Positions 1 to 8,088 of a DNA stretch of 64,000 nucleotides are shown here, in pieces (positions within the stretch are counted from its first letter, which is position 1; every line of letters starts with the position of its first letter). The stretch covers positions 1-64,000 of the forward strand of contig CAXXYG010000006.1 in assembly GCA_963666575.2 (NCBI GenBank), read 5' to 3'. The DNA is from JABMQB01 sp963666575. GTDB taxonomy: Bacteria > Bacteroidota > Bacteroidia > Bacteroidales > Prolixibacteraceae. The notes beneath the pieces were generated by a model. It searched no databases and was not told where the DNA came from. It saw only the letters and a list, made by a program, of their open reading frames with translations. The translations under genes and the position numbers were made by a program.

Positions 1-1310
1 TTTAGTGGTTTCCCTTTTAAACTAAAAACCGCCTGCGTATTTACATCGCGCGACTTTGTGATTGACCCACTGGCCGAATCTCCCTCGGTAATGAAAATAC
101 TGGAGTCGTCTTTCTGTTTGTGGTTGCTGTTATAATTTACACGGCAATCGCGTAATTTTTTATTATGAAGGCTGGTTTTTTTTGCCCGTTGTTTAGCCAG
201 TTTTTTAATTCCTGAAATGGCTTTTCGCTCACGTTCCGATTCCTGAATTCGACGCAAAAGCATTTCCGAAATCTCGGCATTTTTATGCAGGAAGTTATCC
301 AGTTCTTTTTGCAGAAAATTCCCTACATGCATACGAACAGAAGGCCCTTCGGGGCCAATATCTTTTGAACCCAGTTTTGTTTTTGTCTGGGACTCAAAAA
401 CCGGCTCTTCTACTTTTATGCTAATTGCCGCCACAATAGAAGCCCGTATATCAGAGGGATCAAAATCTTTTTTATAATAATCGCGGATGGTTTTAACCAA
501 TACCTCACGGAAAGCCTGCAGATGAGTCCCTCCCTGAGTGGTATGCTGACCATTCACAAACGAATAATAATCTTCGCCATATTGGTTACCATGGGTAATA
601 GCAACTTCAATATCGTCGCCTCGAAGGTGAATAATCGGATACAAAGGCTCATGGTCGATATTTTCAGTTAACAAATCACGCAATCCATTTTTCGAGATAT
701 ACTTTTCGCCGTTAAACTCAATCACCAATCCGGCATTCAGAAAGGTGTAATTTTTTAACATGTTCACTACATAATCGCTGATGTAATGAAAATTTTTAAA
801 CAATGATTTATCGGGCCGAAAAATAACTTCGGTACCATTTTCTTCATCAAGCCCTTTTAAATCTTTTTCGGAAGCTTTAACTCCCTGGTGAAACAAAACT
901 TCTTTGGCTACACCTTCGCGTATAGCCCGAATGGTAAAATCGGTTGAAAGGGCATTCACCGCTTTGATACCAACACCGTTTAATCCCACCGACTTTTTAA
1001 ATACTTTAGAATCGTATTTGGCACCGGTGTTCATTTTACTTACTACATCGACCAGTTTTCCCAGAGGAATTCCACGTCCATAGTCCCTTATAGAGACTAT
1101 TTCCTCATCGATGTTGACTGTAATTTTTTTTCCAAACCCCATCATGTACTCATCAATGGAGTTATCGAGCACTTCTTTCAACAACACATAAATTCCATCA
1201 TCAGCCGACGAACCATCACCCAACTTCCCAATATACATACCAGGGCGCCTCCTGATGTGCTCCTGCCAATCAAGCGTCTTGATAGTCCCTTCATCGTAAT
1301 TTGCAGTCAT
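1..1310 (-). CDS. parE: DNA topoisomerase IV subunit B (partial, C-terminus beyond window)
   Basis: Type IIA topoisomerase ATPase subunit that, with ParC, decatenates chromosomes. About 436 residues are present and the reading frame is open to the left edge. The start is ATG at 1310, giving MTANYDEGTIKTLDW. GHKL ATPase motifs are visible: KEVLDNSIDEYMMG (ATP/Mg-binding Asn), GRGIPLG, GLNGVGIKAVNALS, and the QTKTKLG lysine loop. Near the edge ITEGDSASG is the start of the TOPRIM metal site. The EYMMG form after the Asn motif, rather than the GyrB form EAMAG, points to ParE; GyrB is the alternative but less likely. A TAnnTTTG promoter element lies just upstream. It is separated from the MutS-like gene by 332 bases. 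Confidence 0.9.
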   Translation of the reverse strand, partial: MTANYDEGTIKTLDWQEHIRRRPGMYIGKLGDGSSADDGIYVLLKEVLDNSIDEYMMGFGKKITVNIDEEIVSIRDYGRGIPLGKLVDVVSKMNTGAKYDSKVFKKSVGLNGVGIKAVNALSTDFTIRAIREGVAKEVLFHQGVKASEKDLKGLDEENGTEVIFRPDKSLFKNFHYISDYVVNMLKNYTFLNAGLVIEFNGEKYISKNGLRDLLTENIDHEPLYPIIHLRGDDIEVAITHGNQYGEDYYSFVNGQHTTQGGTHLQAFREVLVKTIRDYYKKDFDPSDIRASIVAAISIKVEEPVFESQTKTKLGSKDIGPEGPSVRMHVGNFLQKELDNFLHKNAEISEMLLRRIQESERERKAISGIKKLAKQRAKKTSLHNKKLRDCRVNYNSNHKQKDDSSIFITEGDSASGSITKSRDVNTQAVFSLKGKPL

Positions 1311-1327
1311 ATATCCTTAATTTGCAA

Positions 1328-1335
1328 CAAATATA
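1328..1335 (-). promoter_or_regulatory. Candidate -7 element for parE
   Basis: On the minus strand this reads TATATTTG, an exact match to the Bacteroidota -7 consensus TAnnTTTG. It would place the transcript start a little over ten bases before the parE ATG. I see no clear -33 TTTG at the expected spacing, so the call is moderate. Confidence 0.5.
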
Positions 1336-1642
1336 ATTAAAACAATGAAGGTTTTACGTAGATTAAAGGCATCAGTAACTAACATCAAATAGTTGAAAAC
1401 TATTAATAACAACCATCTTTAAACAGAGCCAATTCAAAAAAAATCACATGATTTGAATATCAACAGAATAAGAGATAATCACAGGTTTATAATGCTTGTT
1501 TTTTCTGTAAAACAAACTGCCTGATTCTCTATTAATTCATTTTTAATATGTCGCTTTTAGGAAAATGCCAAAAGGCAAAAGTGTGAAAAAACAACTATGA
1601 TTAACCTTTACTCGCCCAAAACTCTTACCGTAGGAGGTTAAA
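1336..1642. other. Intergenic region between parE and MutS-like gene
   Basis: No convincing gene here. The only structure I see is a short hairpin at 1566-1577 (TGCC, AAAA, GGCA) followed on the minus strand by TTTT. It could be a weak terminator for the leftward MutS-like gene. The rest is AT-rich without clear motifs. Confidence 0.4.
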
Positions 1643-3430
1643 TCAAATAATCCCCATTTTTTTCATCAAAAAAGTGGCATTCATGGTTTGAGTCACACCA
1701 TCGGAAAGCTTGTAATCAAAAACCAATTCTTCATTTTCTATTTTTATTTCGAAACACTTATTTGATACCTTATCGGGGAATTCCTGTTCCATTTCGCTTA
1801 ATTTTAAATCGTGCGTGGCTATTAAGGTAACTGATGTAAGCTCCACCAGTTTTCGGATAATTTCTCGCGAGCCATTTAATTTATCAATGGAATTGGTCCC
1901 TTTTAGCATTTCGTCTAAAATAACAAAAATAGCTTCACCATTCCTCAATCTATCCAACACACCTTTTAACCGTTTTAATTCAGCAAAAAAGTACGATTCA
2001 TCTTTTAAGAGCGAATCGGTGGTGCGCATATTGGTATATAAAACTATTGGTGTAAATTTCATTTTTGTGGCACACACAGGAACTCCTATCCCTGCCAGAA
2101 TAAGATTCACCCCAACTGTCCGGAGGAAAGTACTTTTGCCTGCCATATTTGCACCCGTAATAATTGACACTTTTGACCATCCTGAAATTTCAAAATTATT
2201 TGCAATACGTTTAATAGGTTTTAAAAGAGGGTGCCCCAAATTTTGGGTGCTAAATACAAATTCATCTTCACCGATTTCGGGATAAACAAATTCGGGGTGG
2301 TTGCCGGCATAATTTGCCAGGCTTATTAAGGCATCAACCTCAGCAATAACCATAAGCCACTGTGCCAGGTTTTTATGGTGTTTCGTGTGCCACATCCACA
2401 ATTTTACAACACACCTAACATCCCACAAAAGGAATGAATTTAAGAGCGCGCCAACCACCATGTTTTGCCGGTATTCAAACTCTTTCACAAGGCTTTTTAA
2501 TTGACTAAACACCTCGCTTGATTTTTGAGGAAGTACTATTTTATTTTGTATTTTTTGTAAATAACCAGACTTAAAATCCGCTTTCTCAATAACATTAAGC
2601 AACTGCATATACTTGCTTAACAGCTCCGATTTTTTGCCAAAAAATTTAAAATACCGATTTATTTGTGGCAAATTAAAAATAAAAACAACCCATTGCGACA
2701 AAACAAACAACCAAATAAAAGCAGCCGGAATTCCTACAAAAGAAAGAACAACAGATAGAACCGTTAAGGATGGAAGAAACCAAATCAGCAATTTTAACAA
2801 CCTGGGACGTTTAATTTCTAAATCCATCGCAGACCAATTCAACAACTCTTTGGCCTGTTCGGCTGATTCATGAAAAAGTTTCCCCTGAGTTAAAAAATCA
2901 AGTCGCCATTTTATTTTTCCCGACAGTTCACGAACAGCCTCCTGCCGGTTTAAAATATCCTGTTTTATTACAAGAGGATTATTTAACCAAACTGCCAATT
3001 TGCTTTTACCACTCACTGTTGATGCCCGGTTCAGAAATTGAAACAGCGAACCTTCTCCAAACAGGTCAAGATCGTACGAAAAATAATGATCCGGATCAAT
3101 AAATTCGTTGCCATTTTCGAAATGTATAAACTGATGGTCAAGGGCTTTTATCTCTTCTGAAATAAGTTTATTAAGCACCTCCTGGTATTTTTTTTGTTTT
3201 TCAAGTCGGCTATTTTTTTTAACCAGAAATAAAAAAACAATTAAAAAAAGCATACACACACTAAAAGCCAGCCAGTTTATTGCAGAATATAAAAACACAG
3301 GTAAAAAAATACCAACAAACGAAACAAACCGATACAAAGCATACCATTTTAAACGGTTGCTTAAAAGTTCAATTTTGGATTCTGTTTCAGTTTTTTGTAG
3401 GGTGTAAAATTGGAGATTAGTAAGTGCCAT
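1643..3430 (-). CDS. Membrane-anchored MutS-family ATPase
   Basis: 595 residues. The C-terminal ATPase domain is MutS-like: Walker A GANMAGKST at 426-434, Walker B VILDE at about 503-507, and ATHD at 538-541. The N-terminus differs from MutS and MutS2: two hydrophobic segments at roughly 28-70 and two more at about 212-252 suggest membrane insertion, and no mismatch-recognition domain I or Smr nuclease domain is seen. Such short MutS-like proteins occur widely in Bacteroidota but their role is not established; mismatch repair should not be assumed. The start codon directly abuts the PAP2 stop codon, so the two are probably co-transcribed. Confidence is high for the family and low for the function. 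Confidence 0.85.
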   Translation of the reverse strand: MALTNLQFYTLQKTETESKIELLSNRLKWYALYRFVSFVGIFLPVFLYSAINWLAFSVCMLFLIVFLFLVKKNSRLEKQKKYQEVLNKLISEEIKALDHQFIHFENGNEFIDPDHYFSYDLDLFGEGSLFQFLNRASTVSGKSKLAVWLNNPLVIKQDILNRQEAVRELSGKIKWRLDFLTQGKLFHESAEQAKELLNWSAMDLEIKRPRLLKLLIWFLPSLTVLSVVLSFVGIPAAFIWLFVLSQWVVFIFNLPQINRYFKFFGKKSELLSKYMQLLNVIEKADFKSGYLQKIQNKIVLPQKSSEVFSQLKSLVKEFEYRQNMVVGALLNSFLLWDVRCVVKLWMWHTKHHKNLAQWLMVIAEVDALISLANYAGNHPEFVYPEIGEDEFVFSTQNLGHPLLKPIKRIANNFEISGWSKVSIITGANMAGKSTFLRTVGVNLILAGIGVPVCATKMKFTPIVLYTNMRTTDSLLKDESYFFAELKRLKGVLDRLRNGEAIFVILDEMLKGTNSIDKLNGSREIIRKLVELTSVTLIATHDLKLSEMEQEFPDKVSNKCFEIKIENEELVFDYKLSDGVTQTMNATFLMKKMGII

Positions 3431-4123
3431 TTATAAAAAATTGTAATAAAATAAATTCCTTAAAATAAGTAGCATTGTTGCCATCATTATTACAATTACA
3501 ATATAAATAGTTCGCGAATGACTCTCTTTGAGCTTTTCGTGAGCAATTTTAGGATTACTACCTATTAAAAAATGTAGCTCAACAAACATCACAAGTTTAT
3601 GCATTAACCAACCAAGGAATATGCCCAACAATGCACCCCCTAAAATATCGAGAGGGTAATGAACACCCAAATAAATTCGTGAATAAGAAATAGTTAAGGC
3701 CCAAATAAAAAACAGTATCGAGTAGGACCGATTGCGAAAAAATAACTTTGTAAAAGTATAAATAGCAAACATGTTGGTAGCATGCGATGAAATAAAACCA
3801 TGTTGCCCGCCTTTTCTAAAAAAATTATGCACCAAATGTTCGATAGATGGTTCATAAACAGGCCTTAAGCGTTGCACTGTTTCTTTAATTAATACCGAAA
3901 GCTGATCGCTTAAAAGGATTAAAAGTGCAAATGCTATAATAATAACTATGCTTTTCTTCCTGAAATTTTTTATCAGAAAAAATAAGACCACAATATACAA
4001 TGGAATCCAGGTTTCTTTCCTGGTAATAAAAAACATAAGATAATCGCAGAATTCACTATGAAAACTGTTTAAATAAAGAAATAACTCCTTATCTAACTCT
4101 ACTATTTTCTGTATAAATTCCAT
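3431..4123 (-). CDS. PAP2-family membrane phosphatase
   Basis: 230 residues with five or six hydrophobic segments. The three PAP2 phosphatase motifs are all present: K80x6RP88 (KETVQRLRP), SSH at 112-114, and SRx5Hx3D at 148-159 (SRIYLGVHYPLD). His114 and His155 would be the catalytic pair. By family, these enzymes remove phosphate from lipid substrates such as phosphatidic acid, phosphatidylglycerophosphate or undecaprenyl diphosphate at the outer face of the inner membrane. The substrate cannot be told from sequence alone. The gene is six bases downstream of obg and abuts the MutS-like gene, consistent with one transcript. Confidence 0.85.
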   Translation of the reverse strand: MEFIQKIVELDKELFLYLNSFHSEFCDYLMFFITRKETWIPLYIVVLFFLIKNFRKKSIVIIIAFALLILLSDQLSVLIKETVQRLRPVYEPSIEHLVHNFFRKGGQHGFISSHATNMFAIYTFTKLFFRNRSYSILFFIWALTISYSRIYLGVHYPLDILGGALLGIFLGWLMHKLVMFVELHFLIGSNPKIAHEKLKESHSRTIYIVIVIMMATMLLILRNLFYYNFL

Positions 4124-4129
4124 TTATAT

Positions 4130-5119
4130 TTAACTATTCAGGATATTCCAGATCTTATCTTTAAGTTGAACGATATTATAACCTGTAACCGATGAAATAA
4201 ACATATGAGGTAAGGTTTTTAATTCGGCACTGATCTCATCCATTAATTCCTCATCGAGCATATCGGCTTTACAAATTACCAGGAACTTTTGTTTATCCAA
4301 TAATTCAGGATTATACTTTTCCAATTCGTTTAGAAGAATTTGATATTCTTTCAGATGGTTTTTACTATCGGCCGGCACCATAAACAACAACATTGAATTC
4401 CGCTCTATATGCCTTAAAAACCTCAATCCAAGGCCTTTCCCTTCATGTGCTCCCTCAATTATACCGGGAATGTCGGCCATTACAAAAGATTGATTACTAC
4501 GGTGTCCAACAATTCCTAAATTAGGAACAAGTGTAGTAAAATGATAGGCGGCAATTTTGGGTTTCGCAGCTGAAACAACCGATAAAAGAGTTGATTTCCC
4601 GGCACTTGGAAAACCTACCAAACCAACATCGGCAAGTACTTTTAATTCAAGGATTTTCCACCCTTCTTCACCTTCCATACCTGGTTGGGCAAACCTAGGT
4701 GTTTGGTGCGTTGAAGTTTTAAAATGGTCGTTTCCATATCCACCCTTACCACCCTTTGCAAGTATTTTAGTTTCATCGTGGGCAGTAATCTCAAACAAAA
4801 TCTCCTGAGTTTCAGCATCACGGGCAATTGTGCCCAAAGGCACATCAATATATATATCTTCGCCATCGGCACCAAAACTACGTGACTTCCCCCCGGATTC
4901 GCCATGAGAGGCACGAATATGTTTTTTAAATTTCAAATGAAGTAATGTCCACATTTGAGTATTTCCTCTCAAAATTATATGGCCACCCCGGCCACCATCA
5001 CCACCATCAGGACCTCCCAATGGGAAATTTTTCTCGCGCCGCAAATGAGCTGAACCAGCCCCACCATCTCCTGAGGCACAATGTATTTTTACATAATCAA
5101 TAAAATTTGATCCAGCCAT
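4130..5119 (-). CDS. obg: Obg GTPase (ribosome assembly and stress)
   Basis: 329 residues. The glycine-rich Obg fold covers about 1-160 (for example GGPDGGDGGRGG), followed by the GTPase domain: G1 GFPSAGKST at 169-177, G3 DIPG at 216-219, G4 CKAD in place of NKxD, and G5 ISSVTG. The G4 Asn is replaced by Cys, but the Lys and Asp that contact guanine remain. The variable C-terminal OCT domain of longer Obg proteins is absent. Obg binds the 50S subunit and links GTP/ppGpp levels to ribosome maturation. It lies downstream of adk, separated by a strong hairpin at 5148-5170. Confidence 0.95.
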   Translation of the reverse strand: MAGSNFIDYVKIHCASGDGGAGSAHLRREKNFPLGGPDGGDGGRGGHIILRGNTQMWTLLHLKFKKHIRASHGESGGKSRSFGADGEDIYIDVPLGTIARDAETQEILFEITAHDETKILAKGGKGGYGNDHFKTSTHQTPRFAQPGMEGEEGWKILELKVLADVGLVGFPSAGKSTLLSVVSAAKPKIAAYHFTTLVPNLGIVGHRSNQSFVMADIPGIIEGAHEGKGLGLRFLRHIERNSMLLFMVPADSKNHLKEYQILLNELEKYNPELLDKQKFLVICKADMLDEELMDEISAELKTLPHMFISSVTGYNIVQLKDKIWNILNS

Positions 5120-5147
5120 TCTTTTCTTTACTTTTCTTTAAATAAAC

Positions 5148-5170
5148 GAGAGGTATAAACTATACCTCTC
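5148..5170 (-). terminator. Hairpin between adk and obg (terminator or attenuator)
   Basis: Perfect 10-bp inverted repeat with a 3-base loop (GAGAGGTATA / TATACCTCTC). On the minus strand it is followed by GTTTATTT, an imperfect T-rich tail. It sits after adk and before obg, so it may end part of the hpt-adk transcript or protect its 3' end. Confidence 0.55.
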
Positions 5171-5194
5171 ATATTTATATTTGATATATTTCTT

Positions 5195-5767
5195 CTACAA
5201 TTTTTCGACTGTACCCAAAAGCCTTTTAGCAATGTTTTCAATCGATCCCATACCATTAATACCAAAATGTTTCTCCTGAGCTTTAAAATAGTTAATCAAA
5301 GGAGACGTTTTTTCATTGTATGTTTTAATACGGTTTTCGATGACGTCACTATTTTGGTCATCGGCCCTTCCTGACATTTTTCCTCTTTCGAGAAGCCTGT
5401 TAATTAATTCTTCTTTTTCAACCTCGAGGCTTAACATGGCCGAAATTGGTGTATTATTACCGTTCAATAATACATCAAGAGCCTCAGCCTGCTCAACGGT
5501 TCGCGGAAAACCATCAAAAATAAACCCATTGGCATCCTGATTGGTCTCAATTTTATTTTTAATCATTCCAATCACTACTGAGTCAGGAACCAGTTCACCC
5601 TTTTCCATATAACCTTTTGCTTCAAGCCCAAGTTTTGTACCTGAAGCAATTTCACTGCGAAGCAAATCGCCGGTTGAAAGATGAATCAAACTAAAAGAAT
5701 CAATTAAAAACTGAGCCTGCGTACCCTTACCAGCACCGGGAGGCCCAAAAAGAACAAGATTTAGCAT
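5195..5767 (-). CDS. adk: Adenylate kinase
   Basis: 190 residues. Converts ATP + AMP to two ADP. The P-loop GPPGAGKGTQ starts at residue 8. AMP-site motifs STGDLLR and GFPRT are present, and the short LID type is shown by RGKMSGRADD with no four-Cys zinc site. Length fits the short bacterial form. It is 14 bases downstream of hpt, so the two purine nucleotide genes are probably co-transcribed. Confidence 0.96.
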   Translation of the reverse strand: MLNLVLFGPPGAGKGTQAQFLIDSFSLIHLSTGDLLRSEIASGTKLGLEAKGYMEKGELVPDSVVIGMIKNKIETNQDANGFIFDGFPRTVEQAEALDVLLNGNNTPISAMLSLEVEKEELINRLLERGKMSGRADDQNSDVIENRIKTYNEKTSPLINYFKAQEKHFGINGMGSIENIAKRLLGTVEKL

Positions 5768-5781
5768 AATAAATTACGGTT

Positions 5782-6321
5782 TTATTTAATAACAGAATAA
5801 ATGTCGATTAAATTTCTTCCCCTACTATTATAATCCAACCCAAAACCCACAATAAAATCATTTGGAATCTCTATTCCCAAATAATCTATTTTCACTTCAA
5901 TTTGTAATGCATCCGGCTTTAAAAGTAATGTTGCAATTCTTATTTCAGCCGGTTCCATACCTTCCAATTGATTGATAATATTATCAATCGTAATTCCGGA
6001 ATCAATTATATCCTCTAATACAACAACAGTTCGCCCGCGGATATCCTCGTTTAAACCTATTAATTGTTTTACCGAACCTGTTGATTTTTCACCTTTGTAC
6101 GAAGCCAATTTTACAAATGTAACCTCCGATTCAATAATATCGATTCGTTTATATAATTCGGCAGCGAACATAAACGAACCGTTTAAAATACAAACAAATA
6201 AAGGTTCTTTACCAGCCAACTCTTCATTCATCTTATCTGCAATCGCCTCAATAGCTGACCTGATTTTTTCGTATGGAATAAACAATTCAAATTCCTTATC
6301 ATGAATTTTTACTCTCTTCAT
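5782..6321 (-). CDS. hpt: Hypoxanthine phosphoribosyltransferase
   Basis: 179 residues. Salvages hypoxanthine (and usually guanine) with PRPP. The PRPP-binding motif VVVLEDIIDSGIT is at 99-111, with acidic residues E103-D104 and the DSGIT loop. The LNGSFMF loop at about 46-52 and a C-terminal FIVGFGLDY base-binding segment also fit. It is the first gene of the leftward hpt-adk-obg-PAP2-MutS-like series. A near-consensus -7 element (CAAATTAA on the plus strand at 6394-6401, one mismatch) may be its promoter. Confidence 0.95.
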   Translation of the reverse strand: MKRVKIHDKEFELFIPYEKIRSAIEAIADKMNEELAGKEPLFVCILNGSFMFAAELYKRIDIIESEVTFVKLASYKGEKSTGSVKQLIGLNEDIRGRTVVVLEDIIDSGITIDNIINQLEGMEPAEIRIATLLLKPDALQIEVKIDYLGIEIPNDFIVGFGLDYNSRGRNLIDIYSVIK

Positions 6322-6591
6322 TCGTTCTACAATTTAATTTTCGTTTATGATTTTTTCTAACTAAATATCTTTATTTTCGCTCAATAAAGGGTACAAATTA
6401 ACAAAACATATCGGTGAGACAAAAATTAAATATATAAAAGATAGTGTAACCTGTGTATGATATAATAATTGAGACACATACGAGTAAAAACTTTCTTTTA
6501 ATCCACACCAAAAACGGGCCTTTTAAAAGCTGAGATACACATATTAAATAAGTTACTAATAATAATCTATTAAAAATTAAAATAAAAGCAG

Positions 6592-7098
6592 ATGAAACCA
6601 AAAGTAAGTATAATTATGGGCAGCACTTCCGACCTTGCGGTTATGGAAGGTGCCGCAAAACTCCTTGAAGAATTTGAAATACCTTTTGAAATAAACGCAT
6701 TATCGGCGCACCGGACACCCGAAGAGGTTGAAAAATTTGCTAAGTCGGCCAAAGACAGAGGCATTAAAGTAATTATTGCCGCAGCCGGAATGGCAGCACA
6801 CCTGCCCGGAGTAATTGCTGCTATGACCCCTCTTCCAATAATAGGGGTACCCATTAATGCCACCATAGGAGGAATTGATTCCCTTTTGGCAATTGTGCAG
6901 ATGCCTCCCGGAATTCCAGTAGCAACAGTAGCCATAAATGGAGCAAGGAATGCTGCTATACTTGCAGTACAAATGATGGCAGTAGGCGATGAAATGTTGA
7001 TGGCAAAACTAATCGAATTTAAAGAAAACCTAAAAGAAAAAATTGTAACTGCCAACGAAGAGTTATCAAAAGTTAAATTTAAATTCAAAACAAATTAA
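6592..7098 (+). CDS. purE: N5-carboxyaminoimidazole ribonucleotide mutase
   Basis: 168 residues. Purine biosynthesis: converts N5-CAIR to CAIR. The signature IMGSTSDLAVME near the N-terminus and the SAHRTPE loop carrying the catalytic His at about 40 are present, as is GMAAHLPGVIA. Length is typical of the class I enzyme. It is divergent from hpt across about 270 bases and ends in a strong terminator, so it is likely a single-gene transcript. Confidence 0.96.
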   Translation: MKPKVSIIMGSTSDLAVMEGAAKLLEEFEIPFEINALSAHRTPEEVEKFAKSAKDRGIKVIIAAAGMAAHLPGVIAAMTPLPIIGVPINATIGGIDSLLAIVQMPPGIPVATVAINGARNAAILAVQMMAVGDEMLMAKLIEFKENLKEKIVTANEELSKVKFKFKTN

Positions 7099-7130
7099 TT
7101 GACTGATATTTAATAATTTCGTAAATTGTA

Positions 7131-7160
7131 AACAGGTGTATCATTCACCTGTTTTTTTTT
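7131..7160 (+). terminator. Rho-independent terminator after purE
   Basis: Stem AACAGGTG / CACCTGTT with a 7-base loop, then an uninterrupted T tract to 7160. A textbook intrinsic terminator for rightward transcription. Confidence 0.9.
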
Positions 7161-7269
7161 GCTTGAAGACCATCATAATTACTTTGAAAATAGGAGCTTT
7201 ATTTATATGATGTTTTTTCTGCCTTTACCGGTAGGCTAGTTAAAATTAGAACATTAAAAATATTAACCC

Positions 7270-8088
7270 GTGAAAAAGAAAGTATCCCTCATACTATTTT
7301 TTTTCGTAATGTCGCTACAGTGTTTTACGATTGAAAACCCAAAGGCAGGTGCCCGGTCTGTGGCACTATCGCATGCTTCCATTTCAATATCCGATATTTG
7401 GGGCACTTTTCACAACCAGGCTGGTTTAACATCAATCAAAACCATTTCAACCGGGATTTTTTACGAATCACGATTTCAGCTCAAAGATTTATCGTTGATG
7501 GCAATTACAACTGTTTTACCAACTAAAACCGGTGTTTTTGGTATAAGTTTCTCACAAATAGGAACAGGTACTTTTAAAGAAAACAAAGCAGGATTGGCTT
7601 TTGCAAAAAAACTTTCACCCAAAATTTCGGCAGGAATTCAGTTCAACTATTTCTCTTCCATTTTACCTGAAAACAAAGCCACTAAATCTTTTTTTACGTT
7701 TGAAGGAGGATTAATTCTACACCCAACTTCAACCATCCATTTGGGAGCTCATGTTTTTAATCCTTTGGAACAAGGTATTACAACACTTTCCGGAAAAATA
7801 AAAACACCGGCGATATACCGAATTGGGGGGAATTACCATATTTCAAATATATTTTTAATTAGCGCCGAATGTGAAACAAACACAATCAATCCTCTAGTTA
7901 TTAGAGTTGGCTCTGAATTTTCTGTAATCGAAAAATTAGTTTTCCGAATTGGTGTAACAGAAAATCCGTTTAACTACAGTGCGGGAGTGGGCTATAAAAC
8001 AGGAAACCTAACAACCGATTTTGGCTTTAGTTATTTTAGAAATCTGGGGCTGTCGCCTTCCGTCTCCATTTATTATACCATAAAATGA
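7270..8088 (+). CDS. PorV/PorQ-like outer-membrane barrel protein
   Basis: 272 residues. A signal peptide (about 1-20, MKKKVSLILFFFVMSLQCF) precedes the pattern NPKAGARSVALSHASIS and a WGTFHNQAGL motif. These are typical of the PorV/PorQ branch of FadL-like barrels, and alternating hydrophobic beta-strands continue to the end. In T9SS bacteria such proteins take part in, or resemble parts of, the cargo attachment complex; a direct role here is inference. The stop overlaps the next gene by four bases (ATGA), which implies coupled translation. A terminator precedes the gene, so a promoter must lie in 7161-7269, but I could not identify it. Confidence 0.75.
   Translation: MKKKVSLILFFFVMSLQCFTIENPKAGARSVALSHASISISDIWGTFHNQAGLTSIKTISTGIFYESRFQLKDLSLMAITTVLPTKTGVFGISFSQIGTGTFKENKAGLAFAKKLSPKISAGIQFNYFSSILPENKATKSFFTFEGGLILHPTSTIHLGAHVFNPLEQGITTLSGKIKTPAIYRIGGNYHISNIFLISAECETNTINPLVIRVGSEFSVIEKLVFRIGVTENPFNYSAGVGYKTGNLTTDFGFSYFRNLGLSPSVSIYYTIK

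Noticed and set aside
4130..5119. Obg with a defective G4 motif (CKAD)
   Set aside because: The Lys and Asp are kept and variation of the Asn is seen in Obg proteins, so loss of function is not supported.
6398..6601. 67-residue open frame on the minus strand before purE
   Set aside because: It lies in the promoter gap, is AT-driven, overlaps the purE start and has no motif or partner.
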